This document shows positions 58,497 through 64,000 of a stretch of DNA of 64,000 nt, one piece after another (the first letter of the stretch is position 1; each line of letters starts with the position of its first letter). Origin of the DNA: DASTHG01 sp041497135 (lineage in GTDB: Bacteria; Gemmatimonadota; Gemmatimonadetes; Gemmatimonadales; GWC2-71-9); assembly GCA_041497135.1 (NCBI GenBank), contig JBGQFX010000001.1, positions 84,166 through 148,165 on the forward strand. The letters run 5' to 3'. Made by a program: the position numbers and the translations under genes. The notes under the pieces are model-generated. The model did no database searches. It was not told the origin of the DNA and saw only the letters and a program-made list of their open reading frames with translations.

Positions 58497-60059
58497 TTAC
58501 TTGAGGGTGTAGCTCTGCCGGAAGCTCAACGCCCAGGGGCCGCCGGTGAACCCGTCGCCAAACCGATACGACACGGCGATCTCGGCGACGTCGCCGCGCA
58601 CCGAGCGCGGCGATCCGAGCCGCAACGCTACGCCGACGTCACCGCCCAGGCGCGCCGGCTCCAGCCCGGCATACCACGCGCCACCGTACTCGACGTACGG
58701 CGCCGCCCCGATGCCCAGGACACCGAACAGCTCGTCCGAAACGAGCACGCGATCCTCGAGCATGACGTACACGAGACGGGTGCCCGTGAAGGCATGCGCG
58801 CCAAACCCGCGCGGCCCGTTGTGCGTCGCCCATGGGTCAAAGGCTTCCGCGAACTTCGGGCGCCGCAGCGCGCCGCCCTCGAGGTGCAGCAGCCACGCCT
58901 GACGGGCGAGCCGCGTGCTGACGACGTCGAGCGACGCGTGCACCAGGCCGGAATCGGCGCCGGCCGACGACAACACGCCGTGCGTTTGGGCGCGCAGCAG
59001 GGCAAACCCGGCCCGCCACTGCGCGGCGATCTGACCCTCGAGCTCCGGACCGATGCCGGCTCGGGCCCCCGGGTACCCCCAGGCGCGCGGCGCCGCCCAG
59101 ACCCCCAGGCGCAATGCCGAAGACAGGTCGACGTCCTCGCGCCGGCCGAACCCGTTCAGGTGCTCGAACACGCCGTAGCGCACCCGCGCTGCCTCGATGC
59201 CCACACCCACGGTGCCGAAGCTCGAATACGCGATACCGGTCGTCGTGTAGGGCCGAAAATCCTCCCGCCGCAGCGCCGCCCCGCCCCAGAGCCGCACATA
59301 GCCACGGGTCGAGGACTGCAGTGCAACGCCGCCCCGGACCGAAACCGCCAGCACGCGACGCTCGGCACTGTCGCTCAGGGCCCCGCCGGTAAACACGAGC
59401 ACACGATGGTGAGCGGCCTCGCCCCCGGTGACCAGGGACCAGCGCGCGTCCGCGCGATAAAAGGGCAGGCCGTATCTCCACGAGCCCAGACGCCCGTCGG
59501 ACAGATCGCTGTAGGCGATGAGCAGCGGGGCATGCCGCACGAACAGTCCGGGACTGGCGAATTGGACGTCGAACGAGCGCCGGTCGGGGTTCCGCCCGTA
59601 GGCCACGCTCACGAACGTGGCGGTGCCGAGGAAATTCCGCTCCACGAGCGCGGCGCTCCACGTCGTGGAGCCCGCCGCGCTCGAGAAGTTGAGCTGCGGC
59701 GACGTGCTCCACCCATCCGCCGTCTCGACGCGGAGCGCCAGGCGGTCGCCCACGCGCAAGGTGTCGAATCGCACCGAGCGGAACACGCCCACCTCGCGCA
59801 AGGCTCGTTCACTTTCCACCAGCCGGGCCGAATCGATCCGCGCCCCGGCGTCCAACACCAGCAACCGACGCACCACGCCCGGGTTGGTCGTGATGTGCAA
59901 CGCGTTGCCGAGCCGCGCCACGAATCGCGGGGTGCTCCCCGGCGGATCGAACACGTTGCGCGAGACGACGATCACCGTGTCGATCGTCGCCTGCGCCCGC
60001 GCGGCGGGCGCCACGCCCGCCAAGCCGCCCACCAGGGCGAAGAGCCCGCCTAGCCTCAC
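58497..60059 (-). CDS. Outer-membrane beta-barrel protein with one POTRA-like domain
   Basis: 520 residues from GTG 60059. A signal peptide (RLGGLFALVGGLAGVAPAARA) is followed by one POTRA-like domain (about 45-100, NPGVVRRLLVLDAGARIDSARLVESERALREVGVFRSVRF) and a barrel of alternating aromatic and polar strands ending YTLK with several WGG/YGG turns. This is the BamA/TamA (Omp85) layout with a single POTRA. Coupled to the lipoprotein gene by GTGA; the pair may work together at the outer membrane. Confidence 0.78.
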   Translation of the reverse strand: MRLGGLFALVGGLAGVAPAARAQATIDTVIVVSRNVFDPPGSTPRFVARLGNALHITTNPGVVRRLLVLDAGARIDSARLVESERALREVGVFRSVRFDTLRVGDRLALRVETADGWSTSPQLNFSSAAGSTTWSAALVERNFLGTATFVSVAYGRNPDRRSFDVQFASPGLFVRHAPLLIAYSDLSDGRLGSWRYGLPFYRADARWSLVTGGEAAHHRVLVFTGGALSDSAERRVLAVSVRGGVALQSSTRGYVRLWGGAALRREDFRPYTTTGIAYSSFGTVGVGIEAARVRYGVFEHLNGFGRREDVDLSSALRLGVWAAPRAWGYPGARAGIGPELEGQIAAQWRAGFALLRAQTHGVLSSAGADSGLVHASLDVVSTRLARQAWLLHLEGGALRRPKFAEAFDPWATHNGPRGFGAHAFTGTRLVYVMLEDRVLVSDELFGVLGIGAAPYVEYGGAWYAGLEPARLGGDVGVALRLGSPRSVRGDVAEIAVSYRFGDGFTGGPWALSFRQSYTLK

Positions 60060-60661
60060 CGCAGTCCGTCGATCCGTTGGCGCAGCCGGTAGCTCGCGTG
60101 CAGGCTCGTGTCGTCCCATGCGGTGAAGAATAGCGTGGCGTCGATGCGACCGAAGATCTGTGCGATCCCCCGCTGGGCCATCGTGAACGTCCCGCGCACC
60201 GAGTCGGCCTTGAGCGGCCGGCACAGACAGGTGACGGTGGCGTACGCGGGAATCTGGGAGCCGAGGGCGTACGGCGTGGCGCGGTGGAGGGCGTGCACGT
60301 CTCCCAGGTCCAGGACGACGCTGAGCGCGTATTCATCGCCCAGGCTCGGGGTGGGGTTGAATTCGAATCGCGTCAGCAGCAGGTGATGGCCACCGTGGGC
60401 TGAATCGAGCGGCTCCGCGCGCAGCCGGATGATCGTGAGACGGGGATCGGTGTCCACGACCAGTCGGGCGCTCGTGAGCCATTGGGCCTGCTGCTGCTCG
60501 CCTTCGGTGTCGCCCTTCTGGGGCAGGATGTCACAACCGCAACAGAGAACCGTAAGGAAAAGGCGTAGCGGGGAAAACCGTATGGAGCAGGCGTAAGAAC
60601 GTATGGAAATGGCGTACGAATGATACCGGGACTGGTGACCCGAGTCTCTAGACTGCGGCAT
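60056..60661 (-). CDS. Probable lipoprotein of unknown function
   Basis: 201 residues from ATG 60661. After 28 residues a hydrophobic segment with a possible lipobox (LFLTVLCCGCD) begins, then a mature domain of mixed beta character (LVVDTDPRLTIIRLRAEPL, LFFTAWDDTSLHASYRLRQRI). The first 28 residues come from a repetitive DNA stretch (SYAISIRSYACSIRFSPLRLF), so they may not be translated, but no better start codon lies downstream. No family is recognised. Confidence 0.55.
   Translation of the reverse strand: MPQSRDSGHQSRYHSYAISIRSYACSIRFSPLRLFLTVLCCGCDILPQKGDTEGEQQQAQWLTSARLVVDTDPRLTIIRLRAEPLDSAHGGHHLLLTRFEFNPTPSLGDEYALSVVLDLGDVHALHRATPYALGSQIPAYATVTCLCRPLKADSVRGTFTMAQRGIAQIFGRIDATLFFTAWDDTSLHASYRLRQRIDGLR
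60551..60620. repeat. Imperfect CGTA repeats (21-bp units)
   Basis: Two tandem 21-bp units at 60579-60599 and 60600-60620 are 17/21 identical (CGTATGGA, then GGCGTA 13 bp in). A longer related unit precedes them at 60551-60578. An inverted relative with GTACG-TCTTTTCC-GTACG is at 60768-60787, and TCGTAGG/CCTACGA form an inverted pair near 60739-60764. They lie in and upstream of the lipoprotein N-terminus. Confidence 0.6.
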
Positions 60662-60794
60662 GCCAATCCGGGCCCACGTGGGGCGACTGCTCGTCCATCA
60701 ACTGGCCTCTGAGGTTGCGGTCGATTCCCGCCCAAGATCTCGTAGGTACGTCGTTGTCCCTACGACTTCACCCGTACGTCTTTTCCGTACGCCT

Positions 60795-62138
60795 CTAGTA
60801 TTGCCCTAGGTATCGGTCCAGCTCCCACTCCCCCACCTGCCCGATGTAGTCCTCCCACTCCTCCCGCTTTGCCTCGACGAATCGCTCATAGATGTGTTCG
60901 CCCAACGCTGCCCGAACCACGGCGTCCTTCTCCAAACACTCCAGCGCTTCGTGCAGGTCGCGCGGCAGCTCGTCGATCCGGTATTTGCGCCGCTCCCGAT
61001 GGCTCATCTCGAAGATGTTCTTGTTCACGGGATCGGGCGGAACAAGCTTCCGCTCGAGGCCGTCGAGCCCGGCGGCGAGCTGGACGGCGAGGGCCAGATA
61101 CGGGTTCGCGGAGGGATCGGGCATGCGCAGCTCACACCGCGTCCCGGTGCCGCGCTTGTCGGGGATACGCACCAGCGGCGACCGGTTGCGCATCGACCAC
61201 GCCACGTTCACCGGCGCTTCGTATCCCGGCACCAGCCGCTTGTAGCTGTTGACGAGGGGGTTCGTGACCGCGCAGAACCCCCGGGCATGATCCAGCAGCC
61301 CGCCAATGTAGGCGAGCGCGGTGTGCGAGAGCTCCCACCGCCCCTTCGGGTCGTGGAACGCGTTCTTGTCCTTGGCGAACAGCGACTGGTGCGTGTGCAT
61401 CCCGGAGCCGTTCTGGCCGAAGATCGGCTTCGGCATGAACGTGGCGAGGAAGCCGTGCCGGTACGCCACATCCCGCACGATGAACCGGAACGTCGCCAGA
61501 TTGTCCGCGGTGTCGAGCGCGGCCGCGTACTTGAAGTCGATCTCATGCTGCCCCGGCGCGACCTCATGGTGGCCGGCTTCGACCTCGAACCCCATGGCCA
61601 CGAGGTCGCGGATGATGAGCCGCCGGATTTCCTCGGCGCGATCAACCGGGGTGAGATCGAAATACCCACCCTGGTCGTGGGTCTCCGTCGTGGGCGCGCC
61701 CCGCGCGTCGAGCTGGAAAATGAAAAACTCGGCCTCTACGCCGGCCATCATCTCGAAGCCCAGCGCTTTCGCCCGGGCGATTTGTCTCCCCAGCGCCTGC
61801 CGCGTGCAGCCGGCGAAAGCCGACCCGTCGGTGTTGTAGATGTCGCAGATGACCCGCGCCACCTTCCCACCTTCGTCTTCGTAGGGGAGCACCCGGAACG
61901 TGTCGAGGTCCGGCTTCAGCACCATATCCGACTCCTCGATCCGCACGAACCCTTCGATCGAGCTGCCGTCGAACATGATGTCCCCGTCGAGCGCCTTCTC
62001 GAACTGGCTGTCGGGCACCTCGACGTTCTTGTTGATACCTAAGATGTCGGTGAACTGGAGTCGCAGGAACGCGACGCCGCGCTCCTTGGCGAGAGCGAGG
62101 ATATCCCGCTTGGTGGCGCCGGTGGTCTTTTCGGGCAT
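60795..62138 (-). CDS. glnA: Glutamine synthetase, type I-alpha-like
   Basis: 447 residues. Family motifs: DGSSIEGFVRIEESDM, GVEAEFFIF, NGSGMHTHQSLF, VNSYKRLVPGYEAPV and RIPDKRGTGTRCELRMPDPSANPYL. It makes glutamine from glutamate, NH3 and ATP. The length and the lack of the adenylylation-loop tyrosine segment fit the GSI-alpha form, usually feedback-regulated. A second glnA lies directly upstream, separated by an inverted repeat. Confidence 0.94.
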   Translation of the reverse strand: MPEKTTGATKRDILALAKERGVAFLRLQFTDILGINKNVEVPDSQFEKALDGDIMFDGSSIEGFVRIEESDMVLKPDLDTFRVLPYEDEGGKVARVICDIYNTDGSAFAGCTRQALGRQIARAKALGFEMMAGVEAEFFIFQLDARGAPTTETHDQGGYFDLTPVDRAEEIRRLIIRDLVAMGFEVEAGHHEVAPGQHEIDFKYAAALDTADNLATFRFIVRDVAYRHGFLATFMPKPIFGQNGSGMHTHQSLFAKDKNAFHDPKGRWELSHTALAYIGGLLDHARGFCAVTNPLVNSYKRLVPGYEAPVNVAWSMRNRSPLVRIPDKRGTGTRCELRMPDPSANPYLALAVQLAAGLDGLERKLVPPDPVNKNIFEMSHRERRKYRIDELPRDLHEALECLEKDAVVRAALGEHIYERFVEAKREEWEDYIGQVGEWELDRYLGQY

Positions 62139-62156
62139 GGGAGTCGAAGGCGATAG

Positions 62157-62200
62157 AGGGCGGCAGCAGGCGGTAGACCGCTACCGTCCGCTGCTGCCCT
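62157..62200 (-). terminator. Large inverted repeat between the two glnA genes
   Basis: Arms of 20 nt (AGGGCGGCAGCAGGCGGTAG and its partner AGGGCAGCAGCGGACGGTAG read from the other strand) pair at 17 positions, with G-U possible at the rest, around a 4-nt loop. It falls 18 nt past the upstream glnA stop and 19 nt before the next start. No T tract follows, so it may attenuate or stabilise rather than terminate. Confidence 0.55.
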
Positions 62201-62217
62201 CAACCGTCCGTTTCAGC

Positions 62218-63684
62218 TCAGCAATCGTAATACAGGAAGAACTCGTACGGATGCGGCCGCAGCGCCACCGCATCGATTTCCTTGACGCGCTTGTATGCCA
62301 GCCACGTGTCGATCAAGTCCTTGGTGAACACCCCACCCTCGAGCAGGAACGCGTGGTCCGCCTCGAGGGCCGCCAGCGATTCGGCCAGGCTCCCCGGGGT
62401 GTTCTTCACATGCTTCCGCTCCGCCGGCTCGAGCTCGTAGAGATCCACGTCCATCGGCTTGGGTGGCTCGATCTTGTTGCGGATTCCGTCCAAGCCGGCC
62501 ATGAGCAGCGCCGCGAACGTCAGGTACGGGTTGCTGGACGGATCGGGAGCCCGGAATTCGATCCGCTTCGACTTGGGCGAGCTCGAGTACATCGGGATGC
62601 GGCAGATCGCCGAGCGGTTGCGTTGGGAGTAGATGAGGTTGATCGGCGCTTCGTAGCCCGGTACCAGCCGCCGGTAGCTGTTGGTGGTCGGCGCGGCGAA
62701 GGCGAGCAACGCCGCCGCATGCTTGATGAGACCGCCGATGTACCAGCGGGCAGTGTCCGAGATCAACGCGTAGCCGTTCTTGTCGTAGAACAGGTTGGTC
62801 GCGTCGTTCCACAGACTCATGTGCACGTGCATGCCCGAGCCGTTGTCGCCGAACATGGGCTTCGGCATGAACGTCGCGGTGTAGCCGTGCAGCGCGCACA
62901 CGTTCTTGACGATGTACTTGTACATCAACATCTGATCGGCCATGCGCGTGAGGGTGGTGAATCGCATGTCGATCTCGGTCTGGCCGGCGGTCCCCACCTC
63001 ATGGTGGTGCACTTCCACGTCGATCCCGGCCGCGATGAGCGCCAGCATGATGCGGGACCGCAGGTCCTGCAACTTGTCGACCGGCGGCACCGGGAAATAG
63101 CCTTCCTTGTGACGCGGCCGATGCCCGAGGTTCGGCGCGCCGTTGCTCCCCGAATTCCAGATGCCTTCCACCGAATCGAGGTGGTAGTAACCCTCATGCG
63201 CGTTCTGGTCGAAGCGGGCGGAATTGAAAATGTAGAACTCCGCCTCCGGCCCGAAGTACGCTGTCGTCGCGATGCCGCTCTTGGTGACGTACGCTTCCGC
63301 CTTCTGCGCCACGAACCGGGGGTCGCGCGAATAGCGTTGCCCGCTCATCGGGTCGACGATGTCGCAGGTCAATGACAGCGTCGGCACCTGGAGGCAGGGA
63401 TCCACGAACGCGGTGCCGGCGTCGGGCATGAGCAGCATGTCGCTCTCGTTGATCGCCTGAAAGCCGCGGATCGACGAGCCGTCGAAACCGAGACCCTCTT
63501 TGAACACGTCTTCGGTGAGCTCCTTCAAGGGCAGCGAAAAGTGCTGCCACGTCCCCGGCAGATCGCAAAACTTGACGTCCACGATCTGCACGCCGGCCTC
63601 GCGGGCGCGGCGGATCACCTCGGCGGGCGATGCCTTGGCGGCGGCCTTCGCCTCTGTCCTCGTCGGCTCCAACGTCGCGGTCAT
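62218..63684 (-). CDS. glnA: Glutamine synthetase, type I-beta-like
   Basis: 488 residues. DGSSIRGFQAINESDMLLMPD, YFGPEAEFYIFN, NGSGMHVHMSLW, NSYRRLVPGYEAPINL and RIPMYSSSPKSKRIEFRAPDPSSNPYL mark the family. The 25-residue beta-type insertion and a tyrosine in VDLYELEPAERK, where the adenylylation site lies in GSI-beta, are present. It is therefore probably controlled by adenylylation and supplies the main ammonia assimilation. A sigma-54-like site lies 77 nt upstream. Confidence 0.94.
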   Translation of the reverse strand: MTATLEPTRTEAKAAAKASPAEVIRRAREAGVQIVDVKFCDLPGTWQHFSLPLKELTEDVFKEGLGFDGSSIRGFQAINESDMLLMPDAGTAFVDPCLQVPTLSLTCDIVDPMSGQRYSRDPRFVAQKAEAYVTKSGIATTAYFGPEAEFYIFNSARFDQNAHEGYYHLDSVEGIWNSGSNGAPNLGHRPRHKEGYFPVPPVDKLQDLRSRIMLALIAAGIDVEVHHHEVGTAGQTEIDMRFTTLTRMADQMLMYKYIVKNVCALHGYTATFMPKPMFGDNGSGMHVHMSLWNDATNLFYDKNGYALISDTARWYIGGLIKHAAALLAFAAPTTNSYRRLVPGYEAPINLIYSQRNRSAICRIPMYSSSPKSKRIEFRAPDPSSNPYLTFAALLMAGLDGIRNKIEPPKPMDVDLYELEPAERKHVKNTPGSLAESLAALEADHAFLLEGGVFTKDLIDTWLAYKRVKEIDAVALRPHPYEFFLYYDC

Positions 63685-63760
63685 CTGATGGGTCCCCTTT
63701 TCGGTGGCGGTCGTCGGCTTCTGGGATGGCGCAAGCTACTCGACGCTCAAGGGAGCGTCA

Positions 63761-63776
63761 AGCAATTCTTGCGCCA
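63761..63776 (-). promoter_or_regulatory. Possible sigma-54 promoter of glnA
   Basis: On the minus strand TGGCGC, 5 nt, TTGCT gives the GG and GC doublets exactly 12 bp apart, as in -24/-12 promoters (consensus TGGCAC-N5-TTGC). The start of transcription would be near 63750, a 65-nt leader. Nitrogen-regulated glnA genes often use this sigma factor. Confidence 0.5.
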
Positions 63777-63840
63777 ATTGCAGTAGAAAGTTGATTTCCA
63801 GTCGAATTGATGAAAGAAACTGTCAGATCGTCGTCGGATC

Positions 63841-63857
63841 TGTGCAACATATGCACA
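63841..63857. promoter_or_regulatory. Palindromic site upstream of glnA
   Basis: TGTGCA-N5-TGCACA is a perfect inverted repeat about 75 bp above the sigma-54-like site, where an enhancer-binding protein could act. Its half-sites have the opposite polarity to the NtrC consensus (GCAC-N7-GTGC), so the regulator is uncertain. Confidence 0.35.
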
Positions 63858-63874
63858 ATTTCAGTGACATTACG

Positions 63875-64000
63875 CTATCCAGGGATAGCCTCGACGAACT
63901 GCAGCAGCTCCACGGCCGAAAATTCACCGAATCGCTCGAGGATGTCCCGCTCCTGCCACTCCAGAAACACCCAGCCCGTCGCTTTGTGGCCGGTTTCTGC
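63875..64000 (-). CDS. C-terminal part of unknown protein
   Basis: The last 41 codons are visible, ending VELLQFVEAIPG; the 5' part lies beyond the window. The segment WVFLEWQERDILERFGEFSAVELL is helical and acidic. No family can be named from this piece. It ends about 190 nt before the glnA start on the same strand. Confidence 0.55.
   Translation of the reverse strand, partial: AETGHKATGWVFLEWQERDILERFGEFSAVELLQFVEAIPG

Noticed and set aside
58428..60053. 541-codon plus-strand open frame opposite the outer-membrane protein gene
   Set aside because: No ribosome-binding site, no recognisable domain, and antisense to a gene with signal peptide and POTRA-like domain.
63841..63857. NtrC enhancer site upstream of glnA
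   Set aside because: The half-sites have reversed polarity compared with the NtrC consensus, so I list only a palindrome of unknown regulator.

Overview
The window is high-GC, densely packed bacterial DNA with many 1-4 nt start/stop overlaps. It holds two protein kinases with TolB-like and TPR tails, an outer-membrane barrel protein and lipoprotein, and a tRNA gene without encoded CCA. This points to a Gram-negative environmental lineage, most likely Gemmatimonadota. The lineage is inferred from style and gene content, not from a marker gene. No phage, insertion sequence, rRNA or CRISPR array is visible.

Layout. 0-9.8 kb: CBS-domain proteins, a zinc alcohol dehydrogenase, a kinase, a GroEL with a release-factor-like partner, and a CBS/membrane/UspA run. 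9.8-15.9 kb: CapA-like phosphatase, Lon-related protease, nitroreductase, nicotinate phosphoribosyltransferase and a decayed CBS gene. 16-21 kb: acetyl-CoA synthetase, pyruvate dehydrogenase E1a/E1b/E2 and an acyl carrier protein in one operon. 21-30 kb: YbaK, an Lrp-like domain, DUF72, glycogen synthase, FtsH, a PPOX-fold flavoprotein, an LPG-synthase-type membrane protein, small basic and coiled-coil proteins, and a COG2187-type kinase. 30-36 kb: PRPP synthetase, a decayed stretch, then an archease-RtcB-HPF-GYD-metal ABC operon. 36-44 kb: CBS protein, Mg2+ P-type ATPase, L,D-transpeptidase, site-2 protease with CBS domains, hydrolase, Hpt and UspA. 44-47 kb: a second kinase. 47-56 kb: an operon for a hydrogenase-4/complex-I-like membrane complex without nickel ligands, headed by an HTH-EIIA regulator and ended by a beta-CASP ribonuclease. 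56-64 kb: glycosyltransferase, tRNA-Cys, VOC protein, outer-membrane protein and lipoprotein, and two glutamine synthetases.

Two observations tie the window together. First, the gene families match the Mycobacterium tuberculosis DosR dormancy regulon closely: several UspA and CBS proteins, nitroreductase, pncB, CapA, PPOX, a COG2187 kinase, an eRF1-like protein, archease plus RtcB, a Rip3-type site-2 protease, a P-type ATPase and a nickel-less hydrogenase-like complex. Second, about a dozen promoters carry the same unit: two to four CTTCAY-type hexamers at exact 11-bp spacing, then (in eleven of them, exactly 11 nt later) a -10-like hexamer of the form NANNNT. That is the geometry of PhoB/OmpR-family activation, not the palindromic DosR box. 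I read the region as a dormancy/energy-stress island placed under a different type of regulator, which is not itself encoded here.
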